Source: Lepidodermella squamata
Taxonomy: Eukaryota; Gastrotricha
Direction of reading: 5' to 3'
DNA length: 64,000 bases
NCBI GenBank assembly: GCA_047495785.1
Contig: JBLDXI010000020.1
Location: forward strand, 2,046,001 to 2,110,000
Both the position numbers and the translations under genes were made by a program. How positions within the stretch are numbered: the stretch's first letter is position 1; every line of letters starts with the position of its first letter. Positions 24,742 through 36,951 of this stretch are shown in pieces. The notes beneath the pieces were generated by a model. The model worked only from the letters and a program-made list of their open reading frames with translations. It did not search any database and was not told the origin of the DNA.

Positions 24742-27215
24742 ATGATCTACAACCAAGACATCATCGACTTCTATCGGCCCTCCAACGCCGTTTCTACATC
24801 ACTGCAGCAAGCGCCTGCAATCGTCCAAAGTTATGGCTCATCTTATCCCACCAGTGGAACTCTTTGTTTGGTTTGTTTACACGCCAAATTCTTGATTTTA
24901 ACGGTACTATTTTGTCCTAAAAGGTGTGTAATTCTCGAAAGCCTTGTCCGAGTGTTCGCAGCAAGCAGCCGACGATTTGCGAGGCCTGCAAGGTGATATA
25001 AAAAAAAATCTGATTAAACTCATCAACCTGTTATTTTTTTTATAGAAATTTTTCCTCCGACATCGCGATCTTAAAGTACAGCAAGGTTTGCAATGTGCAA
25101 CCGGGCGTGGCGATTGCGACGTCACGGTCACGGCCAAACGTCCGTGTTCTTCTTGCCGCCTAGCCAAGTGCTTCAACATCGGCATGCGGTTTGAAGGTTT
25201 TCTTATTGAATTCCAAATTTAGATGAAATAAAATCAACCATAATTTTAGACTACCCAATGCGGACAAAGGCGAGTAAGCGATCTCTGACGGGTAACGTCA
25301 TCTCGCCTTCCCAACTTCGCCAGCAGCAGATGCTTCAAATGCGAGCCGATCAGTCTTACGCCAATACGACACCTGGCGGGTTTTCGATGAGTAAACGAAA
25401 ATCTATTTCGAGCAACAGCGACTCATCACCGCCGAATGACGACCAATACGCAGGAAGCCCGGAAGGTTCTTCTGGCAAAAGTGATTCGCCCGAGCAGGCT
25501 GATTGCGAGTATGACGAAATTTTCGACTTGACGTCAACGGGCGCTGCTGGCCCGTCGTCAGGCAATGCCATGGCGATTGTTTCTATTCCGCAAGGCCTCG
25601 CGCTTACTGGCTTCTGTGAAGATTTGCTTCAAAAATCGTTAAGAGCCCTATCTGAACTATCTGCATTCGAAACAGTTCGTTTTTTAGCCCGCATAATTAG
25701 GGTTTCAGAACATATGCGTGTCTCAGACGGAGCCTTTTTTAGCTGGCGTTTTTCCAATAATTAGGCATTTCAAAATTCTAGACTGATGGCGGGATGAATC
25801 ATTTAAATTAAGTTAATGGGAATGGGAACTTCATCGATCCTTGGGACCTTTTATTTTTAATGCTAAAATCTTCGAATTTGCTAAATTTCGATTTTTCATT
25901 TCGCTAGCTACCTCTCCGGCGTCAGATCGATCGAATTCCCGATGAAAACACATGGTGGCAGTTGAAAATGGAACATTTCCAAGCCGCTGCCAGGAGCGCA
26001 ACGGCCTATGTTCGCCAACTTCCATGTTCGATCCGCCTTAAAAATTATTATTTCCTAAATAAAATTGTAATTTTTTCAGCCTTCACCACAATTCCGTTAG
26101 CTGATCGTCCTGTCCTATTCGCTAATGCTCTGTACCCGTTATTAATCGCCGATTTGGCGCTACCTTCTCAGCCACGTGGCCTATCGTTTCTCGGCATGAA
26201 TGAGCGAAATCGGGCCGAATTTTTGCGGCTTTTCTCCGAATTTCAGATGCTTTACGATGACACGAATCGAATCACCGAAGTTTTCGCGCAATGGTGCCCG
26301 ACCATGTTCGAATTCGCCATCCTTGCCGCTCTGCTATTTTACGAACGTAAGTCATCAAAATTTACATTTCTCGAATTCAAAGCACTTGAAATCGATCAAT
26401 TGAAGTGACAAAATTGTTAGTGAGGCTCTTTTGATCAAACATTCACCCTTTTAATGAAACGGGTCATCATCTACCCATTTCTTCCTAGACAGTTTGGACG
26501 GTTGTGTGAGAATCTAAATTCGGACATTTCGATTTTCACATGACATTTCACGTGATATTATAATTGAGATGAAAATTGATTGATCACTTAATATGAACAA
26601 ATTTTATCGTAAACAGCCTGTTTCCCCGGTCTGCAGTGCGCGGATATGGTCCGGCAGGTTCACGACCAGTTGAAATCCTTACTCCACGTCTACCTGCCGA
26701 AGCAGTGCTCGAACCCGAAACTGGTCAACTGGCGGCTGGAACAGTTCGAAATCGCCTTCAGCATGCTGCGACGCGCCTCGGTCGACCATTGTTTAGCCAT
26801 TGAAATGCTGGCTCGGCGGCGACCGGGTTTCGTGTCGATGAACGACTTGTTCTTCGAAGTTTTCACGCACACGCAACGCGCCATCAGCTTAATGTCCCAG
26901 CAGCGCCAGGACACCCAATCACCGTCGTCAACCGCGTCATCGTCCTCCTCCTCAGGCAGTCCGGGTCATGAAATTAGAGAGCGGCCCTTGGTTCTCGCCC
27001 CACTGCCTCCGCCTCAGCAGTACGCCCCGCAGAATTACCTAGCAACCGGCACGTCCGGGATTGTGTCGAATTTCGACTACAACAGTATTTCCGACAACGC
27101 CAACCCGGATAGTGACGAGACGTACTTGAGTTTTGAGCACGCTTTCAGCCACCCGCCGACTTCAACGAGTAGTGTAACGACGTCATCTTACTGGCAACCG
27201 GCCAGCTATACCTGA
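24742..27215 (+). CDS. NR-D: nuclear receptor with DNA-binding and ligand-binding domains
   Basis: Seven exons (24742-24870, 24924-24992, 25046-25196, 25250-25674, 25908-26025, 26080-26346, 26617-27215) give 585 residues in one frame. The DBD is at about residues 42-115: CLVC, then CEACKKFFLR (P-box region), then a second finger with Cys-ATGRGD-Cys and PCSSCRLAKCFNIGM. A Ser/Pro-rich acidic hinge (about 115-220) precedes an LBD with CEDLLQKSLRALSEL, YVRQLP, PLADRPVLFANALYP, AQWCPTMFEF and AF-2-like LFFEVF. A 100-residue Ser/Pro/Gln-rich tail follows. It is the only array member able to bind DNA. The finger spacings are unusual (see findings). Exon 1 could have an upstream partner, so the N-terminus is provisional. 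Confidence 0.82.
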
Positions 27216-27317
27216 CATTTCGTATCATCTTGTTTTATTGTGCAATATGGCGTGTCAATTCTGTATGTCCCTTTGTAAATGTCTCCAATTTTTACAACTT
27301 CTCGATAAATTTCGCAC

Positions 27318-27323
27318 AATAAA
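27318..27323 (+). terminator. Polyadenylation signal of NR-D
   Basis: AATAAA about 100 bp after the NR-D stop. The convergent SGF29 gene ends 155 bp further on. Confidence 0.5.
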
Positions 27324-27477
27324 AAATCATGAATGTATAAACGAAAACTCGGTCAATTTATTTTTTTCTTCTCGCAAAAAGTGTGTATAAAACAACGCGG
27401 TAATAAAGCGGAACAAAAAAGTTGAGCAAAATTATTGAAAAAGCCGGAAATTGACAATAAATGGTGGCGGTGATGAT

Positions 27478-30400
27478 TCACAGTTTGAGGCCGGCGCCTT
27501 TGCTTTTGTCCTCTCGGTAGCAAATCACGTAACGCTGAGCGACTGGAAATGGCGGCGACAGGTGATCCTGAAACATAAAAAATGGTGGGTTAAAAATTGC
27601 AGGTAAAAAAATGAAAATTGAAATTTTATTTAAATTCAAAATAAATTTTAAATTTTAAATTCAGATTTTTTCAATCATTTCTACTGATTTATCGAATCGA
27701 ATTTTTTTCAATCGATAATTAATTTCCACTTTTCAAGGGGACAAAAAATGTACCTCAAAATTTACCGATTAAATTAATTTTAATATTTGTGACTTTAATT
27801 ACCGGGTAGCAATCGTCTTCGAACAGGATTTGGTAAGGGTCGCGAACCCGTCGCGGGGGCCTATCGACGACGCCCTTGTAAAAGCACGTTGTCTGCGGGT
27901 ACAGAGCGAGAACGACCGTTCCAGGTGCGAATAACGAGTCCGCATGCGTCTTTGGATTGGCACGCCACAACGGCAACGGGATAACGCGACGACGGCTGAG
28001 CACGTGAATCCTTATAACACAGGATAATTCGCAAATTTAGAACAAAAACACGCTTCATAATAAAGAGAACTAAATTAGACTGAAATTGCATCGAAAAGTC
28101 AACGTCTGATATCCCTAAAACTATCAACTTTTTTAGGAATAGGAACAGATTAGAACAGAACCGAAAAGAACCGAAATAGGAACAGATTAGTCGAAAATCC
28201 AAGGTTAGAGAAACATAGAAAAATCTCGAAATTAATCGGGAAATTTTATTCGAAAGCTTTTTATGTTGAATATTTTTATCGAAAATTAAGATTTAAAGGT
28301 GGATGGGTGATTTTGATTTTCGAAATTCAGACTCCTGATTTTCCTTCAATTCTGAGAATTTTTACGTGGTGTTTGGCACAGCGCCGTTTCAACCCATGAA
28401 ATTCTTCTCATCCATTTTAAAGTTACCTGATTTTTCATTATGCTAAATTCCACCATCGAATTTTCACTCATTTTTTAATTCAGAGTCTTAAAGACATTTT
28501 TTTCAAAAAATATTTGATCTTAAAAAATCAGGGGTTCGAAATTTAAATTCCCACTGGATTTTTTCGGAGAATTTTCTGAGAAATTTACGATAAACGACTT
28601 TCCGATTAGCTTACTTTCGTTCTTTTGTTTTCTTCTTGACGCCTGACAACGGATTTTGTGTTTAAAAATTTGCTTTATCCAAAAATGAGATTTTTGGATG
28701 TTTAATCACGAAAAGCCTGAAGTCTGGATGATTTTTTAAAAATTAATAAAAAATCCAGCTTAATATAAAAAATTGAATAAAATGAGAAAACGAACTGTTT
28801 TCCATCCTCAGCATCGATATCCACAACTTCGTACTTGCTAGTCGCTTGGTTGAAGCACGAAACCTCAGCTAGAATCCAATTTTCATCCGCATCATCCGCA
28901 TCTTCACTGCGCACCTTCGCCGCGACCATATCGCCCGGCTTCGCTAGGTAGTAAGAATCAACCGATTCGGCTCCGCACAACGGCGGCGGTTCATCGTCCG
29001 GGTCGTTGATCGGCGGAATCCACACGGGAAGGTTTTCAGCCTGGCGCATGAGAAGAGCCATGAGGACACCGCGCCGAATCGGCGGCTGGCCTGTTCCGAG
29101 TGATAGCGAACCCAGGGTGTTGCTACCCGTCGGATTTTGAGGGGTGACGAGGCCTAGACCAGGCGGGGCTGATTCGCGCACGATTTGATTGCACAGGGCA
29201 ATGGCGGATTGGAGAGCCTGTGCTTCGTTTTTCGCCTCATTTAACGCATTAGACAGGAGACTCCTCAGACGAGATCTGGCATAACCTGAAGAAGCCGATG
29301 GCGAGCCTGCCCGGCCTTGACTGCAAAATTGTTGAACAATTTTAATTTCAATATTTTTCAAATTTTTGCATTCATTTTTTATGTTTGTTTTTTTCCAGTA
29401 AGCGCAAAACAGCGCGAACTTGATGCACGATTGAACGTGTGAAAAATTCGATTAAGATGTACAGTAATTGCAAGTTTTATTCAATTAGGGCGCTAATTGT
29501 GACAATTACTAATGGAATTAATAGAACGTCGCCATGCACGTCAATTAGGAATTTTTTTCACGCGTGGAAAATTAGATAAAAATCCCAACCAATAGCGAAA
29601 AGTCGAGCAATAAGAATTCCTGTTGAATTCGGAAAAATCACAACCTTAATTTATGAGCCTGAAAATACGCCTTATTTCGCTGGGTTTATTCGTTTAGCTT
29701 CCTCGAACCCTCAGGTGTGTGGCAAATTTGCCATGTTCGCTCCGAAGACCAATAAATCACTGATTGGCAAAATCGATATCGGTATTTCAGTTCGAAATAA
29801 ACCTCGTAAATTGACCTCAAATATCGAGAAATACGAAAAAATATGTGATAATAAAAAAGACGTCCAACTTGAAAAATCTTATTTAGGAAAGTGTTGGAGC
29901 CTCAAAATCAAGAATCGAACGAAAATCGAAAGCTACAACCCATTAAGCAATCGACACGCGGCTTCATTGCAAACAAAACTTATTTTTTTTGGTATTTACG
30001 CATCGTTGCAACAATTTCTCTGAAATTTTACTATACTGGAACTTTTCCAACATGCCGATTTTGATGAGTCCAAATGTGCCAGGGTCGAACGGCTGATAAC
30101 TGCTACGGAACTCCAAATCAAGGAACAAGTCACCACGGAAGTTGTCAAGCTCAAGTTTGAAGTCGAGTAACTCCAAGCGATTCATCTCAAACAATCCTCG
30201 AGATTTACAAGGATCTTGGATTGATTGTTGATGAAAAATCATCTTTTAAAGGCCAGGGTTATGAAGCCATCAAAGAGGCGTACCTCAGGGCTAATTTTAT
30301 TGTACGCGCCCTCAAAGGGCAATTAGCTGAAACCTTTTGCCACTGTTTGCCCTCTTCTTGAGTATTATTCTAGCATTTGGTCTTCATTTTTGAAAAAAAC

Positions 30401-31225
30401 ATTTTTGCGTTAGATAAGTGCAGTCTTATTTTACGATAATATTCGATCATTTTGGGTCTAAACACCCAGCTGATCGCAACCTTTTTTAGGAAATTCATCT
30501 AATTTTTGTTCATTTTAATTACCAGGATAAAATCGCCTATCATTTATCCGCGATTTTACCAAAAAATAAACAAAATTTACCGGGGAATACCCGAAAAATC
30601 CCGATGGTAACTGGTTCGGTAATTTTCGGTATTTTTACCCAGTTGTACTTAATTTCCCGAGATATTTTTTTTCCAATTGCCAAGTGAAATTCTTCTATTG
30701 CTAGTCTTGTTGCATTTTGAATTATTCCAAGGATTTTGGCCATGAGATATAACTTCGCCTCTCATTTTACAGTTTTTGATTCCTTTTCCGTGTATTTTGT
30801 TTGTTTGCGTTACATATGGGACACGCTGTAGCTCTGATATCTTCTGAATTCTCTGAGATTTTCTGGCAAAAACATGTTATGCTTTTTATTATTTCTTATA
30901 ATATAAAAAATGACTCTTATTGATGCAAGCATACCTACCTATCGGATGTTGAGTTGAGCTTCATTTTAGCGCGCTCAATATTTTCCAACGTATGCACCAT
31001 GCCATCCATTTTTTCCTTCACAGTATTAAGCTGCTTCGACAGCTCTTTCATCGACCGTTGCACCTCATTGGACGCAGCCGGTGACAGGGCTGATGACGGA
31101 GTTTGCGACACTCCGCCGCCCGAGCTCAACAACGATGTCGACGAGGGCGTCGCAGTTATCGAGGCATTTAGCGCTGGCCCGGATTTTTGGTCACCCGGTA
31201 GATCCTGTCTGCGTTTTGTCTTCAT
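27478..31225 (-). CDS. SGF29: SAGA-associated factor 29 (double Tudor reader)
   Basis: Minus-strand exons 31225-30939, 29320-28796, 28010-27803 and 27567-27478 give 369 residues. The N-terminal third contains a short coiled coil (KELSKQLNTVKEKMDGM) after a Ser/Ala-rich stretch. The C-terminal half is the SGF29 tandem Tudor domain: GDMVAAKV, WILAEV, TSKYEVVDID, LSRRRVIPLP, VLALYPQTTCFYKGVV and ILFEDD, ending with AQRYVICY. The aromatic residues that read H3K4me3 in the family (two Tyr in the ALYPQTTCFY block and the Phe of FEDD) are present. The protein belongs to the SAGA histone acetyltransferase module. It is longer than human SGF29 because of the low-complexity N-terminus. Intron 1 is 1.6 kb and appears empty. 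It is convergent with NR-D. Confidence 0.92.
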
Positions 31226-31393
31226 CAATTAAACCCTATAATATCACATTATTGTCATCTTTCAAGGTCATCTTTGTTGTTATCATCTCTTTTCTTTCTT
31301 CCTATTATTAATATTATTGTTATCATTTCAATTTCTCAGACAAAACAAAAAGCCGCGAGGCATTTCATTGTTTATTCACTCTCTCTCTCTCTC

Positions 31394-33679
31394 TCACAAC
31401 GCCGCCGGAACTTTCCTTGCCGCACTGTTAGATGAGGTCACTTTGTGCTCGGCATTGTTCGGCGTCCACGGGCCGGCGCTTTTGTTCGAGTAAAAGTCCA
31501 TCGGATAGTGGTCGCCCTTCCACTCGGTCTGGCCGAGTGCGACCGCAAGTTCGTAAGAGGTCAGCAGTGGCTTGTCGCAAAACGCAGCGCCCCAGTCAAT
31601 GGACAACCGGGGACAAGAAGTCTGAATCCACCTTAAAAAAAAATTATTCAAAATTTTAAATAAATCTTAGGAAATATTTGAAATTTTCAATTATATTTTG
31701 AAAAATTCAAATAAATTTTCGTCGTGATTTTCAGTAAAAGGCCAGGTCATCAATTTCAAAACCCGACGTCATCGCGATATGAAAAATATTTAATTTTCAA
31801 GTGTAACATTTTGAAAATTTGGTTCCGCTAAAATATATATTGTTTCCAATTTTTCGAGGGTGTTCAAAAATTCAGAATTCAATATTTAACCCAAATTCAA
31901 GTGTGTTTGCTTGTCTTCGTCGAGTGTTTTCTTAATGATTTATTGTTTTCCCGCATAAACAAGCCCGTTGGTATATAGGCCGCCGCCGCCGCAAGCTAGA
32001 TAAACAGCTTTTTTTCTAGTCGGTAAACACAAGACACTTTTTCCGTCAAAAATATTTGTGTCTCACTTATACACTAAGCTTTTTCTATGGATGAAAAAAG
32101 TGCAAGCAGCTCAAAAAAACCCAAAAAATTAAAAATTTCAGTTTTTAAGGAGGATTTTTTGGGTCTTCCTGTTAGCGGAACCAAATTTGCTGTGAGCGGA
32201 ACCAAATTTTAGACTTTTTTAGTGCCCTGAAATCACTTTTCGAATATTTATCGCAGGTCAAGATTGGCCAAAATAATTCTAGAAAATTCATCAGTGAATT
32301 CAGCGCAATATTCTATATAAGACGGAGTGTTCAATTCAGAATTTATGCTTAGCCTAAAATTCTTGGAAATATTCAAAAACTGACTCTTGGCATATTTCGA
32401 ACTTGGTTCCGCTACAGCATATTTGGTTCCGATACAGCAAATTTGGTTCCGCTCATCGTAAATTTGATTCCGCTAAAAGATTTTCCGTTTTTTCCATTTT
32501 TTTCTGACTTACACATCAATTCCCTGAAATTGCTGCAAATGTTCCGGGCTGATTTCCGACACCAAAACCGTAACACACTCCTTGCCAGCCTCCTCGATTT
32601 TCCTCTGTAGCCATTTTATAACACCCATCGAGCCTTGCCGGCCCAGGGTGCCTACAACGATGCCAAAAGTTTTAGCCTGGCGAGCTTTTTCGATCGCAAC
32701 ACTCCTCGCCGCGAGAACTTCTTTCGCGCCATATTCTTCGAGGGTCAACTTTTTCGTATACGGGTCGTATTGATAGGTCGGTAGATGCGGGTTGGACAGC
32801 ATCATACCCTCCAAATGAAACCGACCGTCGCCGAAGTATATCAAAATATCAGCATTTTCGGCAAAACGAGGCGCGGTACAGCCTAGAACTTCACCGGGGC
32901 TTAGCGGTCGAGAATGCGCGAAATCCACCTTAAAGCCAAGACTTTCCAGCGCAGGCTTAGCTGCCTGGATGCTATTGACAAATTGAATCGTCGAAAATAG
33001 CACCAATTTTTGGGTCGGTTCAAAGTTAGCTTTCACCAACTCGACAAAATGTTCGTGATCAAAGGCGATTGTCACGAAAACGTACATGACAGTAATACCG
33101 GGCAGCATTTGATCAACCGGCACTAGGCAACTGTGGCCATAGTGGACCAGGAAATCGGCGCCTAGCGCCCGCGCCGTGAAATCATCGACGCAGCAAGCGC
33201 CGTAAACAGCATCACTGAAAGCGACAAAACGCATTGATTTTTTGGTAAAAAAAAATGTCCGGTGCGAAATAAATACCTCAAAATCACACAATCAGCTTGA
33301 GTGAACCTGGATAAATTACAAAATTTCCGGCTGAGCAAAAATCAATTGAATAAGCCGCAGGGTTTACTTTTCAATTATATCTGACAGCGTGCAGGCATAG
33401 ATTTGCAGACCCTCCGGAAATTGAAGAGCAACTTGAGCCAAAATACAAAATGATATATCATACTAATAGGTATAACGCTTTTATTACCCCGAGTCGCGTT
33501 CGCTTTTTGTATGCGCCAAATAGTTTTGTGCACTTCAAAATTATAGTTAGCGGGAAGCTGAAATCGATAAAACCAATCAATAGATTTAACCGATTTTTTT
33601 CTCTATACAAGCTTACCTTTTCCATATATTTACGCAGCTCTTCGTTATTTTTTATCGAGTCTGGGACTTGATTAGCCAT
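31394..33679 (-). CDS. DPH1: Diphthamide synthesis protein DPH1 (3-amino-3-carboxypropyl transferase subunit)
   Basis: Six exons (33679-33617, 33557-33488, 33431-33368, 33306-33277, 33214-32513, 31631-31394) give 388 residues, with all phases agreeing. With DPH2 it forms the radical iron-sulfur enzyme that transfers the aminocarboxypropyl group of S-adenosylmethionine to the target His of elongation factor 2. Family blocks are [79 protein letters not shown] and [10 protein letters not shown]. The three cluster-binding Cys positions (YGACC, LGCTAPR, SCPRLS) are all present. Exon 4 is only 30 nt. The last intron carries a short inverted-repeat element. TTCGCAG just before the ATG could be a 5' acceptor. 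Confidence 0.93.
32171..32478. repeat. Inverted-repeat element with TTAGCGGAACCA ends (intron of DPH1)
   Basis: TTAGCGGAACCAAATTTGCTG plus GAGCGGAACCAAATTTTA at the left is inverted at 32403-32478 as four TTGGTTCCGCT-like units. A further single unit lies at 31818-31833. The same ends bracket 45541-45805, so this is a dispersed family. Confidence 0.65.
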
Positions 33680-34345
33680 TGCTGCGAATTTTATATAAAT
33701 CGACCTAATTTCAAAAAGGAAGAAGGTTTGATCCAGTTCCTTCACTTTATTTTCCTCCTCTTCATAATTACGGTACGAATTTTGGCGCAATATACCCCGC
33801 GATTTTTTCCAATAAGTGTGAAAAAAACTTGCCCTCGGACAGGACAAAACACGGCAATGAGACGATGATATGTAAATGAAATAAGAATATACATACATAA
33901 CAACAAGACTGTGGAAAACGAAACAAAAAGCAGCCCACCAAATCATGCATTGCCGATCATTTCCAACATGTAAGCACATATATAACACAACAAATAAGAG
34001 TGTATCATCATCATCAGCAGCAGACAATTCATTTAGTGACGCTCCGATTGACTTGGATTTCTTCACGAGACACAAATATCAATCACAGAATGAATAGAAA
34101 AATGGAGTCGCCTAACAAGATCGCTGTTTTGCACGACGAACAAAAACAAGTACAAGATTCGACTTTGATGCTACGCTACGCTACCTTCATTGAATTGAAA
34201 TAAAAATAATTTGCATTATTATTTGATGGTCGAAATATATGAATCTCTCTTTTTATATCGATAAAATTTCCAACTTGATGACGAAAACCGGTAGATGTAA
34301 ATAAACGGCAATTTTACAAGAATTTTTTTTTGCGAAAATTCCAGC

Positions 34346-36263
34346 TTAAACATCTGTTGAGACCCTGTTGTTTTTATTATGTTGAGCGGCTTCGTTTGCC
34401 TCCAAGGCGGCTAGTGATTGCTCTGTGATGGATTTAACGGCACTTCTTGTTACGTAAGGCGTGTTTGGAGCGCTAGTTGCATCAATCATTGGTATTTCGG
34501 CTGGTGGGTTGAGTAGAGAGCGGCGAGACGTGCTAGCGTCAATCAATTTCGCACGGCTATCGTTACCACCGCCACCGCTAATAGAGTCGGGAAAAACTAC
34601 GATCGGGTCTTGGCAACACTGGTGGGCGGCGCAGTCGGATAACCCGTTGTTTTCTTCGTCTTTCGACGAACAATCGACCAGGCAAGTTCCGTCGGTTTCT
34701 TCCGGGTATAAATCAATAAATTCTGGCTGTAGAGTCAGCGAGTGGATGCCTTCTTGGTGAAAAATGTGCTTAACTGCAGCTGCCACTTTCATATAATCGG
34801 CAGCTTTTGAAACGGCTATATGAACAGTGGCAACCAATCGTTTCGACGTAAGCTAAATACATGAAAAAATCATGATAAGGTGATAACAAGTTTTCAATAA
34901 AATTACCTGCCAGACATGAAGCTCATGAATTGAAGCAATACCAGGTACTTCGTTAACAATTCTTTTACCCAAAGCGTCCGTGCTAACGCCCTGAGGTAGC
35001 GTTTGGAGCAAAATAAGCATAGTATCTTTCACTGGAAAATAATTAGAATTAAAGCTAAGCTCCGAGTCAAATGAAAAACTCACGTATTGACCCACGAGTT
35101 CCGACGACGAAAATCACAACAAGAATTGCTAAAGCTGGATCTGCTAGATGAAAATTTGGTATCTCCGAGCCGTAAAGCCAAATAAAACTCGAGCAAATCG
35201 CGACGACGCAGGCGAAAAATGAACCCGACGTATCGAGCAAGAACGTTCTAAGCCACGCTTTGTTGTAAAGAGGGTGCCCTGCTTTGACAACAGGAACGAC
35301 TGGCTCATCGATCGACATGTGGTGGTTTTGCCAGGAATGTAAGAACTTCGACCACGGGTTTATGTTGAAATAAGGATCAGCGATGAGAGCCTCGGCCTGT
35401 GGGCCTAGAGAATTCGAACAACTGAGCTTGTGCCACAAGTAACCTGGGGTAAAAGGAAAGCAAAGAGGAAATTGCAAGCAGTGTGTCAGTGGCAAGTGCT
35501 GAAAGTTTAATTGATTTAGTAGTCATATAGTTGCTGTCCCCAACACCCTAGTGCCGTCTCGTTCGGCCTGTGAGGGTGGTTATAAATAAAGCAACCCGTG
35601 TAGTTTGATAAATATAGGTATTGGTTCCCTCGTGACAGCAAGCTGCGGTAAAGTGGGAATTTCCGGGCTTTACTTACCATGAAGATGGTACAATAACACC
35701 ACGAAAACCTGCACGACAAGGGCGCCGATGCTCACAAATAGAACTTGGTAGCCGACCAGTCGAGGGTTGTCGTGAGGATCAGTACCTAATAAAACACAGA
35801 TAATAATACACCAGGCCGATAGCGCGCCTGTCACAATACCTGGGTGGCCTTGATGATGAGTGACAGGAACTTCAGTGGTGGTGTATTCGTCAAACCCTTC
35901 AATGCCAGTTTCTGGTAACATGGTTGATGAATTTGACGCGACAGTAAGTTTGACGAACGCTTGCAAGCTCTCAACCAGTACGTTGAAGAACAACCCGAAT
36001 AAGAATATTTGGTTTACAACAGTCCCGATGAGACCTGCGCGGACGAAGCCGAAGGTGTAGATGCTGTCGTCATCGCGAGACGTTGTTTTTTGGAGCATTA
36101 TAAATTCGGTTATGATAGCCACGAAGTTAGAAAATGCAAGACTTGCAATGATGAAAAGAAGAAACGACTCGCATATGTACTTTCCGATTACCACGACAAC
36201 AACCGCAGTGCTAAAAGCGACCGCGGCCGAGAACAGCAATCGTATTCTGGCTTTAACAAACAT
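34346..36263 (-). CDS. SLC30/ZnT1-like protein lacking most metal-site residues
   Basis: Exons 36263-35678, 35443-35084, 35031-34907 and 34852-34346 encode 525 residues with hydrophobic segments in the places of the six SLC30 helices and a C-terminal domain (IHELHVWQLTSKRLVATVHIA; HQEGIHSLTLQPEF). The QPEF block followed by spaced Cys and CC is typical of the ZnT1 group. The helix-II HxxxD metal motif, HMLSD in the neighbour at 38471, is replaced by AFSNFVA. In helix V, LRHVIGD is replaced by LRTFLLD, so only the Asp remains. The His-rich loop is also gone. Transport is therefore doubtful. ZnT6-like partners are precedent for a non-transporting subunit; that role is inference here. Confidence 0.85.
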
Positions 36264-36951
36264 TTTAACACTCTAAGAAAACAAAACAAAACAAATCAAA
36301 AAGAGATAAGAATTAGAAGGACACATGCGATTCACTACGCAAACGGCTGACGATGAAGTATAGGTTTTAAACGTCACTAGCTGTGGTTTCATGTTGGATA
36401 AGGGTAACTCAAAAAAATATGTCTCGCAATTTGCAACACAGCTTTTCCCTTTCGTGTTCTGCGTTCCATTTTTTAGCAATCGGACAAAGAAGAAACGTTG
36501 GGCACATGAGATAGAATTTTTTAGCTTCAGCATAAGTCATACCGCTGACCGCGGCGATCAAGTATGCGGTATACACGGTACAGTTGAGGGTTGAACTCTG
36601 AACTTTCGCGGTTCAAAAAGATTCAAAAAATGGGTCGATCTTAAAATTAATACAAATTGATTTACACACGTTTATAAAACATAATCGTCCAAAAACAATG
36701 AGCTACACAAAATTAAGCGTTAGCAATTGTAAAAATAAATATTTTAAAATATATTTTATCCATGGAATAGGGGGTTGGTAACGAGCCGGTCTTTTGGGGA
36801 ACCTCCCAAGATTGGCATTTGTTGTGGAAGCTGGTCCAGCAGTTTGTCGTTTGACGGACCGACTAGCTTTTGTGAAAAAAATTGTGATATCTTTGCATCG
36901 CGCTGTCTTATATCGGTTTCTTTGTAACTCTAAGAAGGCTTCAAAATCAAA

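Noticed and set aside
29715-30242. Genes nested in SGF29 intron 1
   Set aside because: Two overlapping frames on opposite strands of about 90-100 residues have no domain, start context or splice support.
33680-34075. N-terminal extension of DPH1
   Set aside because: The frame stays open upstream of the ATG at 33679 but has no resemblance to DPH1, and an acceptor-like AG precedes the ATG.
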